Shown: one piece after another, positions 9,779 through 20,476 of the stretch
Layout: every line of letters begins with the position of its first letter
How positions within the stretch are numbered: position 1 is the stretch's first letter
NCBI GenBank assembly: GCA_021810105.1
Contig: JAJZJM010000002.1
Coordinates: 62,001-126,000, forward strand
From: Microcaldota archaeon
Lineage (GTDB): Archaea; Micrarchaeota; Micrarchaeia; Micrarchaeales; Micrarchaeaceae
Length of the DNA stretch: 64,000 nt
Direction of reading: 5' to 3'
Notes under the pieces: model-generated
Seen by the model: the letters and a program-made list of their open reading frames with translations, nothing else
The model's database searches: none
What the model was told of the DNA's origin: nothing
Translations under genes and position numbers: made by a program

Positions 9779-10810
9779 TTGGAGCAAAACAGTTACGTCT
9801 ATTCGAGTGTTACAATGAATCAAGGCAGCGGAATTCAGGATGCGATAGTGGTCAACTCTCTTGTGAAGAGATTCGGAAGCTTCACAGCAGTTAAAGGAAT
9901 ATCTTTTTCCGTAAAGGCTGGGGAGATATTCGGACTTCTCGGGCCGAACGGAGCCGGAAAAACCACAACTATATCAATGATGACCACTGTGCTCAGCCAT
10001 ACATCCGGAACAATCAAACTTTTCGGAGTTGATGCTTTGGCTGCCAAGGATAGCGCAAGACAGATGATAGGGATAGTGTTCCAAGACCCTTCTCTAGACG
10101 ACGAACTTACAGCTTGGGAAAACCTTGACTTTCATGCCAGGCTGTACGGAGTTAAAGAGGGTAAAAAAGAGATAATAGAGAAGGTGCTCAGGCTTGTAGA
10201 GCTTCAAGACAAAGCTGACAGGCAGGTAAAGACATTTTCTGGAGGGATGAAAAGAAGGCTTGAGATTGCCAGAGGCTTCATACACCATCCAAAAGTGCTC
10301 TTCCTTGATGAGCCGACATTGGGATTGGACCCTCAAACAAGAAGAAACATCTGGGATTACATAACTAAGCTGAACAGGGAGCAGGGGTTGACGATAATAT
10401 TGACAACGCACTACCTTGAGGAAGCAGATTCGCTCTGCAACAGAATTGCAATAATAGATCATGGCAAAATAATAAAATCAGGCACTCCTGATGAGTTGAA
10501 AAGGTCTCTTGGGGGAGACGTTGTAAGGATAGGAGTTGGAAGGAAAACGGAACTTATGCGCTTGCTTAAAGGAAAGCCGTTCATAATTAGCGTGAAGGAA
10601 TCGGATGAAGGCCTTGAGATATCCGCTAAAGATGGCTCTAAGGCGATTCCTATGATAACCAGGATAGCAGACACTAAAGGCATAAGCATATCGTATGCAA
10701 CAGTGAAGCGGCCCAGCCTAGAAGATGTATTTATACACCTGACAGGGAGAAATATACGCGAGGAGGGGGCTGATAGAGAATCGTCATGGAAAAAATTCAG
10801 GGGGAGATGA
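9779..10810 (+). CDS. ABC-2 type transporter ATP-binding protein (DrrA-like)
   Basis: GPNGAGKTTTISMMTT, FSGGMKRRLEIARG, VLFLDEPTLGLDPQTR. Confidence 0.95.
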   Translation: MEQNSYVYSSVTMNQGSGIQDAIVVNSLVKRFGSFTAVKGISFSVKAGEIFGLLGPNGAGKTTTISMMTTVLSHTSGTIKLFGVDALAAKDSARQMIGIVFQDPSLDDELTAWENLDFHARLYGVKEGKKEIIEKVLRLVELQDKADRQVKTFSGGMKRRLEIARGFIHHPKVLFLDEPTLGLDPQTRRNIWDYITKLNREQGLTIILTTHYLEEADSLCNRIAIIDHGKIIKSGTPDELKRSLGGDVVRIGVGRKTELMRLLKGKPFIISVKESDEGLEISAKDGSKAIPMITRIADTKGISISYATVKRPSLEDVFIHLTGRNIREEGADRESSWKKFRGR

Positions 10811-11589
10811 TGACAGGGACAATCGATGCTGTGTATACAATTTGGCTTAGGGAGATGAAGAGGTTCCTAAAATCAAAATCAAGGATGGTAGGCAGCGGAG
10901 GCCAGCCGCTAATCTGGCTAGCGATTGTTGGCGTAGGGCTTGGAGCAGCATTCGCTTTGAAGGTAAACGGCAGCGTGCCATACCTTACGTTTGTGTCTCC
11001 AGGACTAATAGGCATGACCATACTTTTCAGCTCGATATTTGCTGGCGTGAGCGTTATATGGGACAGGCAGTTCGGATTCCTTAAGGAGATACTTGTAGCC
11101 CCTGTTTCAAGATTGAGCATTGTTCTCGGCAAGATAGCAGGCAGCAGCACAATTGCGGTTATGACAGCCCTTCTAATACTTGTTGTAGTGATAGTATTCG
11201 GGATAGTCCCTATAGCAAGCTTGTCCGTATTGGGGATAATAGAGCTCCTCATATTCATGCTTCTTACATCGGCTACATTCGTTGCAATGGGCCTGATAAT
11301 AGCCGCACTGATAAACAACATAGAGAGCTTCCAGGTGCTCATAAACTTCCTTGTAATGCCGCTTTTCTTCCTTTCCGGTGCGCTCTTTCCCATAAGCGGT
11401 GCGCTTCCGATATGGCTTGATGCATTATCGCATATAGACCCGTTATTCTATGCGATCGATGGAATGCGCGCATCGCTGATACATTTCTCCACTTATCCGC
11501 TCATCGTAGACATGGCCGTCACAATAATATGCGCCGTAATCTTCATAACAATAGCAACGGCACTGTTTAGCAGGATAGAGGGGAAATGA
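10786..11589 (+). CDS. ABC-2 type transporter permease
   Basis: Multi-TM ABC2 membrane pattern; overlaps the ATPase gene end. Confidence 0.92.
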   Translation: MEKIQGEMMTGTIDAVYTIWLREMKRFLKSKSRMVGSGGQPLIWLAIVGVGLGAAFALKVNGSVPYLTFVSPGLIGMTILFSSIFAGVSVIWDRQFGFLKEILVAPVSRLSIVLGKIAGSSTIAVMTALLILVVVIVFGIVPIASLSVLGIIELLIFMLLTSATFVAMGLIIAALINNIESFQVLINFLVMPLFFLSGALFPISGALPIWLDALSHIDPLFYAIDGMRASLIHFSTYPLIVDMAVTIICAVIFITIATALFSRIEGK

Positions 11590-11675
11590 CCCTTCAATAT
11601 GTTTAAATATCTGGGAAGAATAATAGATATTACCACGTTGTTACGGCACGGCAAAGCATTTTGAAGGGAGTGTTT

Positions 11676-11999
11676 ATGACTGTTGAAAAAAAGTTACCAG
11701 GTGAGAGAGGAGCCACTACTAAAGACTTCACTCTAGACTTATTTCCGGAAAGCATGGAACAATGGAATAGAATTATCCGCGAATCAGCCATTCCTCTTAC
11801 TGAAAAAGATGCCAGAGAAATGGATGAGGAAGGCATAGATGAAATACGCGGCAGAGCTGCAACTTTAAAGTTTAGCGGCGAACTGGGAGCCGGAAAAAGC
11901 CTTAATGAAGCCGCTGCTGAATCTGAAAAGGTCAGACATGCTCAGATTCCTGATCCAGGAATATACATGAAAAGGTTTAGAAGGGCGACTGAAAAATGA
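11676..11999 (+). CDS. Hypothetical protein
   Basis: ORF with ATG at 11676 (MTVEKKLPGERG...). Confidence 0.55.
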   Translation: MTVEKKLPGERGATTKDFTLDLFPESMEQWNRIIRESAIPLTEKDAREMDEEGIDEIRGRAATLKFSGELGAGKSLNEAAAESEKVRHAQIPDPGIYMKRFRRATEK

Positions 12000-12016
12000 T
12001 ATATTGAGTTGGTCGA

Positions 12017-12214
12017 ATGCCAAGTGCAGGTCACTTAAAACTCATGGATGATGTATGCATAGACACCACCCAGAATTCTATAATAATACCAATTGAGACA
12101 GTTGAGCGCGCTGAGCGTTTTGCAAAATTTGTTGCATTGGAGCAAAGACTCCTGAGGCGCCTTGAATCCGAATATGGCACTCCGGAAGATATGCTTAGAA
12201 AATTAAAAAGGTAA
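12017..12214 (+). CDS. Hypothetical small protein
   Basis: 65-aa ORF following the preceding gene. Confidence 0.5.
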   Translation: MPSAGHLKLMDDVCIDTTQNSIIIPIETVERAERFAKFVALEQRLLRRLESEYGTPEDMLRKLKR

Positions 12215-12270
12215 TGTAGCACGTCTTCCAATTGCTGATTTGGCTTTTTCTTTTTAGATTTCAAAGGTAG

Positions 12271-12499
12271 TGGCGGGCCGTAGCCCTCCTTCTGTTTTAG
12301 GCAGCATTAGACTGAGCGGCGTAAAGCCTTGCATACTCATCTGCGCATTTCCCCAGCCGTTTCATCCGCTTGTATGCGCTCGTAGTGTCATCGCTTTATG
12401 CATATTCGCGGTATCGTTTCTGTTCCGGTTATGGCCTTAAGCCGTATGCGCTCTGTATGGGAGGAGCTTCCTCCTTTCGGTAAGCTGCCCACCCGCCAC
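12271..12499 (-). ncRNA. rnpB: RNase P RNA
   Basis: Minus strand: P1 GTGGCGGG...CCCGCCAC closing helix, CR-I-like GGAGGAAGCTCC, ACAGAAACGATACCGC core motif, 3' ACAGAAGGAGGGCTACGGCCCGCC. Confidence 0.88.
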
Positions 12500-12559
12500 T
12501 GTTATTAAGTGCAAAATCGTTTTATTATGCTTTTCTGTATGAGATGCCGAAGAGCAAGC

Positions 12560-12781
12560 TTAAGCAAGCTTTATGTCTGAGCCAGTCACAGTTTTCCTTT
12601 TTGCATGGGCGGCAAGTTTTACCGCCTTCTGGGCAATCTCGAAAGCATTCCTATTCAGGCGCTTCTGCATCTCTGATGCCGCTTCATCGCTTACCCTGAA
12701 AGCGCCCGCCTCTTTCAGTATCTTCTTTATAGTTCCTTTAGTTATGTACACCAGACCACGTCCTTTCTTATTACAAGTCAA
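12560..12781 (-). CDS. Archaeal histone
   Basis: Histone fold: ITKGTIKKILKEAGAFRVSDEAASEMQKRLNRNAFEIAQKAVKLAAHAKRKTVTGSDIKLA. Confidence 0.95.
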   Translation of the reverse strand: MTCNKKGRGLVYITKGTIKKILKEAGAFRVSDEAASEMQKRLNRNAFEIAQKAVKLAAHAKRKTVTGSDIKLA

Positions 12782-12787
12782 AGCTTT

Positions 12788-14902
12788 TTATACCTGTGAT
12801 AAAACTTTCTCAGCAACATCTTTTCCTAGTATTGCTGGTATCCTTGCCCTGTTGCTTCTTATCTCAGCTATGCTTTTTATACCGTGATTATACAGCATTC
12901 TCGCCCTAACTCTTCCTACCTGCTGCAGCCTTATCAGGTCAAGCAGCTCATCCTTTATACCGTATCTCAATCTGACTCTCATGTCTATAAGCTTTCTTTG
13001 CGGCTTTTTCAGTATCTTTGCAAGCTCTATAGCGGAGTATATGAGCCAATCCGCATTAGTCACTTTAGTATATAAAGCGCCGGGAGTTGAAGAATATTTC
13101 TCAACTATCTCCGGTTCCTTCATCTCCTCTGCCCAGTCATTTAACATCAAGGCTGTTGCAAATGCGCCCTCTGGATCATAGTTACCGTAATCCTCTGGAG
13201 AGAACTCCTTAAGCCTTCCTTTTGAGGTGTTGTACATATATGCTGTGAATTCTTCCTCTGCAGATGAGGTTACCCTTACATACGGCCGCATCTCGAGAGT
13301 GTTGCATATCATGAATAAAGCATCTATGGGCTTTTTAGCATCCTCAAGGGAGTCTATCATCCATTTTGCAGAGAGGGGGTCTATGTAAAGCTCGCTAACT
13401 CTGCTTCCAAGCTTTGTTGCAGAATATTTTCCCCATTGCCCCTCTATCATCTCCCATTTTGCCAGATCCTCTAAGACCTCTCCTATAAGATTGTCTATAT
13501 GGCTCCGCTTTCCATACTGGAGAGCGTAGAAGCTCTTTGCAAAAAAGGCCTTCATGCTCTCTGGATCGTTTACTATGTTTGCAGATATCAAGGAGAGCAC
13601 GTGCGACCTTAGAACAGGCACAACTCCAAGGCTTGATTCTATAGGATCCGGAGATGCGGCTATGTAATTAGCGAATAGCTCCTTCATTCTCTCTTTTGTA
13701 GGCGCTATTATCAACGCCCTTCCTTCAGTATCGTATCTTGGCCTGCCAGCCCTGCCGAACAGCTGCAGCACCTCATTTACGCCCAAGCTGTCGCTCCCAT
13801 AACCCCCATATCTGTACAAGTCCCTGACAAGGACTGTATGCGCAGGCATATTTACCCCAAAGCCCAGGGTGGTTGTGGAGCACATTACTTTGATCATGTT
13901 TTCCTTGAATGCATCCTCGAGGATCTGTCTTTGGGCGTTAAGCAGGCCAGCGTGGTGAAACGCAACTCCGCTTTTGACAAGCTTTCCAAGCTTTTCGCAC
14001 TGCTCGGTAGGCCGTTCTAGGACACCGGTTACCTGCTTGCTTATCGCTGAGAGTTTTTCAGCATTGCCTTTCGACAATGCATCTCCGAGCTCGGCTGCAA
14101 GCCTTTTGGCGCCAGCCTCAGCGTTCCTGCGTGTAGAATAGAAGATCAGTATCTGCTTTTTCTGAAGCAGAGTATCTTGCACCACCCTGACCTCCGGTAT
14201 CTTGCTGCTTCCATCAAGCATAACCTCTGTCTCAGGATATTCCTCTCCGTAATAGACCTTTGAGTCCAGAGTAACGCCTTTCGAGAGCTTTACAGGCCTG
14301 TAATCGCTCTCTATGAGCTCTGCATTCAGCCATTTGGCTATCTCTTTTGCATTTCCTATTGTGGCGCTGAGCGCTATCAGCTGCGCCTCGCTCATTGAGA
14401 TTATCTTGGTTATAAGTACCTCAAGAGCAGGACCGCGGGAAATGTCACCCAGCATGTGTATCTCATCGAATACAAAGCAGCCGACCCTGCCAAGCCATTC
14501 TATGCCATGGCGCATGAGGCTGTCAAATTTTTCGGTTGATACGAATATCATGTCGTACTCTGATAACCAATCATCCTGAGAGTCGAGGTCGCCTATCGAC
14601 ATAGCGGTTTTTATGTATGGATACGCCTGCTTGAACTCATTGAACTTTTCAGTAACTAGCGCGCGCATGGGCGCTATATAAACAGCTTTTCTTCTCTTTG
14701 AAAGTATAGAATTAACGCATCCGATCTCAGCTATGAGGGTCTTGCCGCTTGCTGTGGGGGCTGCAACGACTATATTATTTGAAGAGAGCAATCCGTGATT
14801 TATCGAGAGCTCTTGCGGAGGGGTCAGCTTGTGCATCCCTCGGCCAGTTATAGATTCTATTATCTCATATGGCAGTTTACCTTTTAGAGAGAGGACATCC
14901 AT
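12788..14902 (-). CDS. hel308: Ski2-like DNA helicase Hel308
   Basis: AAPTASGKTLIAEIG, FDEIHMLGD, SATIGNAKEIAKWLNAELIESDYRPVKL, QLFGRAGRPRYD; C-terminal HhH. Confidence 0.93.
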   Translation of the reverse strand: MDVLSLKGKLPYEIIESITGRGMHKLTPPQELSINHGLLSSNNIVVAAPTASGKTLIAEIGCVNSILSKRRKAVYIAPMRALVTEKFNEFKQAYPYIKTAMSIGDLDSQDDWLSEYDMIFVSTEKFDSLMRHGIEWLGRVGCFVFDEIHMLGDISRGPALEVLITKIISMSEAQLIALSATIGNAKEIAKWLNAELIESDYRPVKLSKGVTLDSKVYYGEEYPETEVMLDGSSKIPEVRVVQDTLLQKKQILIFYSTRRNAEAGAKRLAAELGDALSKGNAEKLSAISKQVTGVLERPTEQCEKLGKLVKSGVAFHHAGLLNAQRQILEDAFKENMIKVMCSTTTLGFGVNMPAHTVLVRDLYRYGGYGSDSLGVNEVLQLFGRAGRPRYDTEGRALIIAPTKERMKELFANYIAASPDPIESSLGVVPVLRSHVLSLISANIVNDPESMKAFFAKSFYALQYGKRSHIDNLIGEVLEDLAKWEMIEGQWGKYSATKLGSRVSELYIDPLSAKWMIDSLEDAKKPIDALFMICNTLEMRPYVRVTSSAEEEFTAYMYNTSKGRLKEFSPEDYGNYDPEGAFATALMLNDWAEEMKEPEIVEKYSSTPGALYTKVTNADWLIYSAIELAKILKKPQRKLIDMRVRLRYGIKDELLDLIRLQQVGRVRARMLYNHGIKSIAEIRSNRARIPAILGKDVAEKVLSQV

Positions 14903-15061
14903 GCCTAATCTCTCGCAATTAAACTATTTATTTATAGCAGATATTTCATTTTTTGCAAATAAACAAAGGCAATTTAACCATGAAGCTGCAATGAACGATT
15001 ATTTTATATCTTATTGCGTATAACTAATGTTTTAATGAGAACGCAGGAATGCCGTGTAAAA

Positions 15062-17722
15062 ATGAATGGCCAGCTTGCGCTGGAGTTTATGATTGTATAC
15101 GCGATAGTACTTGTAGTGTTCGTAGTCATATTCGGATTGGTTGCGAATGAAAGATCTGCGACTTTGGGGGCGCAGGAAGCATCTCTGATGGAACTTATAG
15201 CGCAGAACGTTGCTGGAGGGATAAACCAGGCATTGAGCGCGGGTAGCGGTTATTCTGTAAGCATCCCTCTCACAGCAGGAGTCGGTTATATACCCTATAC
15301 CCTTCTTGTATCAACCAGTGGATTCATAAGCGCGCAGACGACTGTTGGAAAGGAGAATATTACTGGCATAGCTACCAGCAACGCAAGGAACCTTGTGATA
15401 AACGGAGCATTGATAAGCAGTTCTAACGGAATAAGCCTTTACAGCACGCCCACTTATCTTGGTGATGTTAATTTTTCTAACATAAAAGGCACAATATACG
15501 TTGATGAACCCATACCCTCTTTGTATTCGCTTGCTGGCATTCCCATACTTAGCCAGAAAGCCTCGCTAAAGCTCCCCTATTTCTCAGGGAGCAATAGCAT
15601 GATAACAGCTTTCAGCTCTGGCTATTCGAATCTGGAGATAACAAAAAACTTTACTGTTGAAGCCTGGGTTTATCTTTCGCCCCAGTCAGTACAATATTAT
15701 CCCATAGCTGGAGAGTTTGGAAGCTCTGCACAGCCCTTCATTTTGGCAGTGAGCGATAATGTCCCGGTAGTCCAGGTAAATGGACTCACGGAAAGCGCAT
15801 TCGCCAATGCGACTATCACTCAGGGGGGATGGTATGACCTTGCAGCTACATACAACGGAGTGTCCGCAACATTGTATATAGACGGCGTGCCCTCTGGCGG
15901 AAATACGATAGCAACTCCACCTTCAGGAGTTACAAATTTCAACATAGGCGCAGCACCATTCACAGCGTCCTTTTTTACAGGTTACATCGCAGACGTACAG
16001 CTATACAATGCATCATTGAACCAATCTCAGTTGGCAGACTTATATGCGGCAGGCCCTACAGCAAACCCAACGAATGAACTTTCGAAACTGCGAGGTTGGT
16101 GGCCGCTTAACGGCAACTCAAATGACTATTCAGGCTATGCTACACCCACAGCACAGCAAGACATAAGTTATCAGAATGCGGTTGACCTTAACATAGAGAC
16201 TCCAAGCCTTGCTGGAAGAGGTCTTGGAGGAGTTCCTCTTGCAATAGAATCAACTAATAATACACTGGGAGGGAGCAACAGCATTGCAATAGACTCTTAT
16301 AACGGGGGGCTACAAAGCACGCTAGTAACTTCGAACAACATAAATAAAACAACAAAAATACAAGTATTGCCTTTCCAGGGAAGCCTGTCCACAACTCCGG
16401 ACCTTAAAGGGTGGTGGCCTCTTGATACGGGAAACAGCACAGTAGCACCGGACTTTAGCGGAAACGGAAATTCTGGGAATTTTATTGATGGAAATTATTT
16501 TAGCCCAAACTCCACTACGAATTTCCTAACTGCGCAGTTCAATGGACAGAGCAGCTACATAAACGGCACTGGGATATATGCCTTCCCAATATCAAATTTC
16601 GAATGGGTTTATCCAGTAAATTATGGCAACAGCAATTTTGAAGTAATATCCGAATGGATAGGCTCAGTATATCAGCTCGCAATTAACGGAAATGGAGACC
16701 TTGTTTTGTGGAACGGTGCAAATGATTATGCTGGTCCGAATGTTCCTTTAAATGAATGGAGCCTTGTAGGATTTTATCTTAATAAGACCGATCTTGCACT
16801 TTATGTTAATGGGAAAAAAGAGACTTATTCGGTTAGCGGCACATATTTAACTACTCCAGTGTATAATTCCTGGATAGTCGGATGGCAGAATTGCTGCGGA
16901 AACAGGCATTTTAATGGATCGATATCAAACATAGAGGTATACAATGGCTTGTTTTCCAATACCGCATACCAACAATTATATAGCGAAGGCGTAACAGGCA
17001 CTCCTTTGGCAAATTATGGGTTGGTGGGATGGTGGCCGCTCTCTGGAACTGCCAAGAACTTAGCTATGGCATCAACTCCAAACGACTCAACTCCGCATAA
17101 TATCACATATAATTCCATAAATTACAATGGAATATTTCAGAAAAATCAGACAGAATTGCCTCTTTTCAACGGCAACACCGCTTATGTGAGCATACCGACC
17201 TCAAATGCGATTGACCCGATAGGAAATTTTACAGTACTGGCGTGGGCGAACCCTAGAGCATACAACACTAGCGGTGGGTTAATGTGCGTAGTTTGCAAAT
17301 GGGGGCAGACATATACAAAAGATGAGTATTTTATCGGTGTAGACGGTACAGGGCAGATGTTCGTAGCGATAGGAAACGGTGTGGACGAGAATGGACATAC
17401 ATCTAACCAAACCATACCCATAAATTCATGGACCCAGGTAGGCTTGGAATACAACATAAGCGGAGGGGCAGGTACCGAATATGGAATAATAAACGGGAGA
17501 AGATTCGTAATGTCTAAAGATTCTGGAGGCAGCAGCGTCCCTGCGAATCCAGTAGCTTTGGGCATAGGAGCCGAACTAGGATATGCTGTTCCATTCAGAT
17601 TTTTCAACGGCTCCATAGTGGGCGTTCAGGTTTATAACAGCACACTGACACCTGCCCAGATAGAGCAGCTCTATCTCCAGGGATTGCCGGTTCCTGAATC
17701 AATGAATGTTTCAGCGGGATGA
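15062..17722 (+). CDS. Large pilin-like surface protein with several LamG/concanavalin-like modules
   Basis: N-terminus MNGQLALEFMIVYAIVLVVFVVIFGLV (pilin-like); repeated GWWPLxG...DYSG and FTVEAWVY/FTVLAWAN LamG motifs. Confidence 0.8.
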   Translation: MNGQLALEFMIVYAIVLVVFVVIFGLVANERSATLGAQEASLMELIAQNVAGGINQALSAGSGYSVSIPLTAGVGYIPYTLLVSTSGFISAQTTVGKENITGIATSNARNLVINGALISSSNGISLYSTPTYLGDVNFSNIKGTIYVDEPIPSLYSLAGIPILSQKASLKLPYFSGSNSMITAFSSGYSNLEITKNFTVEAWVYLSPQSVQYYPIAGEFGSSAQPFILAVSDNVPVVQVNGLTESAFANATITQGGWYDLAATYNGVSATLYIDGVPSGGNTIATPPSGVTNFNIGAAPFTASFFTGYIADVQLYNASLNQSQLADLYAAGPTANPTNELSKLRGWWPLNGNSNDYSGYATPTAQQDISYQNAVDLNIETPSLAGRGLGGVPLAIESTNNTLGGSNSIAIDSYNGGLQSTLVTSNNINKTTKIQVLPFQGSLSTTPDLKGWWPLDTGNSTVAPDFSGNGNSGNFIDGNYFSPNSTTNFLTAQFNGQSSYINGTGIYAFPISNFEWVYPVNYGNSNFEVISEWIGSVYQLAINGNGDLVLWNGANDYAGPNVPLNEWSLVGFYLNKTDLALYVNGKKETYSVSGTYLTTPVYNSWIVGWQNCCGNRHFNGSISNIEVYNGLFSNTAYQQLYSEGVTGTPLANYGLVGWWPLSGTAKNLAMASTPNDSTPHNITYNSINYNGIFQKNQTELPLFNGNTAYVSIPTSNAIDPIGNFTVLAWANPRAYNTSGGLMCVVCKWGQTYTKDEYFIGVDGTGQMFVAIGNGVDENGHTSNQTIPINSWTQVGLEYNISGGAGTEYGIINGRRFVMSKDSGGSSVPANPVALGIGAELGYAVPFRFFNGSIVGVQVYNSTLTPAQIEQLYLQGLPVPESMNVSAG

Positions 17723-18293
17723 TGGGATGCAGATTAAGAATATGGCAAGGATAGGTTCGTTCAAAGCACAGTTCTGGAGCTTTGACCTTGTATTTGCAAT
17801 GGTTATTTTCATGTCGGCTATAACTATACTCGCAATAACTTGGTTAAATATAAGCAACCAGCTTTCTATATCTACTGGAGGAATAACTACATTGATGCAA
17901 CTTCAGGCACAGCAAATAGGGCAGAACCTCGTATCGCAAGGCACTCCTGGAAATTGGGAGGGCTTGGTTAATACATCAGCACCAGCTACATACAGCAAAA
18001 TAGCTGCAGGGCTGGCATCATCTCAAGGCTCTTCCAGCTTATCATCCAAAAAGCTTTACACATTGATCTCAATGGTAAATCAGAATTACTCTGATGCAGG
18101 CCTTACTTTCGGTGCCACATATGACTATTACATAATAATTAACGGTGGCGGTTTAAACGTAACAATGGGGAGGAACCCCACTACAAATGGGGCAGTTACG
18201 ACCTTCGTAAGCACCAGAAGCGCATTCATTAACGGGATACCGGTTATAATAAAAGTATATTTGTGGAGCAGTAACCCTAGTGCAGTGGGTTGA
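17706..18293 (+). CDS. Pilin-like single-TM protein
   Basis: N-terminal hydrophobic segment FDLVFAMVIFMSAITILAITWL; overlaps both neighbours. Confidence 0.7.
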   Translation: MFQRDDGMQIKNMARIGSFKAQFWSFDLVFAMVIFMSAITILAITWLNISNQLSISTGGITTLMQLQAQQIGQNLVSQGTPGNWEGLVNTSAPATYSKIAAGLASSQGSSSLSSKKLYTLISMVNQNYSDAGLTFGATYDYYIIINGGGLNVTMGRNPTTNGAVTTFVSTRSAFINGIPVIIKVYLWSSNPSAVG

Positions 18294-20476
18294 GATTTGA
18301 TCATATGAAAACAAAGGGATTCGTATTTACCATAGATGCGATCTTTTCATTAATTGTAGCTGCCGCTGCCGTTGGCATACTTATATATGCACATTTCTCA
18401 GAACCTGCAAGCTTTCAGGTAACTAGCGCAGAGGCTTTGAGCACAGCACAGGCACTGATACAGATGCCTTTAAGCGCTTCAACATCGCTTGTCGCCCAGG
18501 CTGCTACAAGTTCAGGCGAAGCCACTGGGCCCTGGCCCTATTATGCCCAGGGATATGGGCTTGCATCTAGTGCAGCTTATGGGCCTCTAATGCCGCAACT
18601 TCTGTTTCAATACACAGCCGCAGGAAGCATAACCTCTACTCCGTCTGTAGCCAATGGAAAGGTTGTTTTTGCCTCAGGCAGCACTATATACTTAATAAAC
18701 GCCAGCACAGGAAATGTAGAGAACCCGTACCCTATTACGATATCAGGCAGCGTGATTTACCCAATATTCTACAGGACAAACATAATCTATGAAAATAGTA
18801 CTGGATATATGACTGAACGGAACGATGCTGGCAATGTTATATGGAGCAGTGCGGATCCGGTCCCAACCACACCGGTAGCCATAGAGGATAATTACATAGC
18901 ATACGGCTCCGGAGATAATGTATATCTTATAAACCCAACCAATGGCACACAGACAGCGTCTTTTACTTTGGCTGCTGTTGCTAAGCTTCCCGCTTACAGC
19001 TCTGGCGAGTTCTTTGCCAGCACATCGCAGCCTGGCTCAAGCAACTATCTTTACGGGCTTACCTTTTATGGAGGGGCCCTTCACCAGACCTGGACATACT
19101 CTCTTAAAAAATGGAACACTACCAACCCGGCAGTTTATGACGGAGTAGTAAGCGTTGGAACTGGAGACCAGATCTATGGATTGAGTTTGGGAGGCAGCCT
19201 TTTGTGGTCAACCTCAGCAGCCCTAAATGTTACTGCAGGAGGAGCTGCTGCAGATAATGGATATTACTTTTACAGCACTGCAAGAAACATATTAGAAGTG
19301 AATTTAAGCACTGGCAGCACAGAAAACGTTTTCAACATACCTTATACGAGCTATAACGAAACCCCGTCCGTAACATCCCAAGGAGTCTACGTATTTGCAA
19401 ATAAAACACAGTTTATGGCATTTCCTTATTCCGGAGGCAGTTCTCCATCGTGGGACTCTTATGTATTAAGCCAAAGCACGCTTCCATATCAGAACATTGC
19501 CCTTGCGTATGGAAACGCTTATGTCAGCGGCGGAGACACGTTGTATGCATTCGGCACGTGCAGGGGCAACCCCCAAGAAAGTCTGCTGCAAGCGATAGCA
19601 GGCATGTACATTGACGGAAACGGAGGCTGTGCAGCCCTGCTCCTAAATGCCTCATATAATTCAAAAAGTGCTACGATACTCATAAATGGAACTTATGCTC
19701 CGAGCATCTCTGTTGCAAACTTTAACGGGGTCAACAGTATAATAGCAACAAACACCAGCAAGAAGTATCCTATGTCTAGTATTACCATTACAGGCTGGTT
19801 TTACGTGAGCGCATTTAACTCGGGAAACGGAGTCCAAGAGTGGTGGACAGATATCAGCGAGTCTCCAACAATAGGACTACAGTCATACCCGAATACATAT
19901 CCTGGCTATACATCCACAGGATTTACTTTATGGATACATAACGCTACAGATTCTACTTCAGGCTGCGGCACAGGGAATATACAAATTAATAAATGGTATT
20001 TTGTTGTTGCGAGGATTAATGACACAAATGCAAACATGACAGTAAACAATGGAGAATATAACTGCAATTTTAATTTTGTAAATGATGGAGGGGCGGTATC
20101 AATGCCAGATATAGGAACTTACTGCCCAACCTGCGTAGGTGCAGGTTCTGTAATGTACGGAAAAGAGGAAGACATACAGATGTACGATACTGTTATCAGC
20201 CCATCAATGATTCAGACTCTCTACTCCGAAGGCATAGGTGGCTTGCCTCTTGCAAACCTTTCTGACGTTCTTGTAGGGTGGTGGCCTCTCAATGGAAATG
20301 CAAACGACTACTCAGGCAACGGCAATATAGGCTATCCTTATAGCATCACTTATGGCAGCACAAACTTTACTCCTCAGTCTCTTTCATCAGCGTATGACGT
20401 AGGAGCTTATAGCTTCCCGCTCCCCCTAGCAGGCCTAAAAGGATTGTATAATGTAAGCGTGGTGGTATGGAAATGA
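18290..20476 (+). CDS. Surface protein: N-terminal TM, PQQ-like beta-propeller repeats and C-terminal LamG module
   Basis: KGFVFTIDAIFSLIVAAAAVGILIYA; repeats KVVFASGSTIYLINASTGN / YIAYGSGDNVYLINPTNGT; ITITGWFYV...VGWWPLNGNANDYSGNG. Confidence 0.75.
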   Translation: MRFDHMKTKGFVFTIDAIFSLIVAAAAVGILIYAHFSEPASFQVTSAEALSTAQALIQMPLSASTSLVAQAATSSGEATGPWPYYAQGYGLASSAAYGPLMPQLLFQYTAAGSITSTPSVANGKVVFASGSTIYLINASTGNVENPYPITISGSVIYPIFYRTNIIYENSTGYMTERNDAGNVIWSSADPVPTTPVAIEDNYIAYGSGDNVYLINPTNGTQTASFTLAAVAKLPAYSSGEFFASTSQPGSSNYLYGLTFYGGALHQTWTYSLKKWNTTNPAVYDGVVSVGTGDQIYGLSLGGSLLWSTSAALNVTAGGAAADNGYYFYSTARNILEVNLSTGSTENVFNIPYTSYNETPSVTSQGVYVFANKTQFMAFPYSGGSSPSWDSYVLSQSTLPYQNIALAYGNAYVSGGDTLYAFGTCRGNPQESLLQAIAGMYIDGNGGCAALLLNASYNSKSATILINGTYAPSISVANFNGVNSIIATNTSKKYPMSSITITGWFYVSAFNSGNGVQEWWTDISESPTIGLQSYPNTYPGYTSTGFTLWIHNATDSTSGCGTGNIQINKWYFVVARINDTNANMTVNNGEYNCNFNFVNDGGAVSMPDIGTYCPTCVGAGSVMYGKEEDIQMYDTVISPSMIQTLYSEGIGGLPLANLSDVLVGWWPLNGNANDYSGNGNIGYPYSITYGSTNFTPQSLSSAYDVGAYSFPLPLAGLKGLYNVSVVVWK

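Noticed and set aside
12271-12499. Unexplained GC-rich intergenic structured region
   Set aside because: Explained as RNase P RNA on the minus strand.
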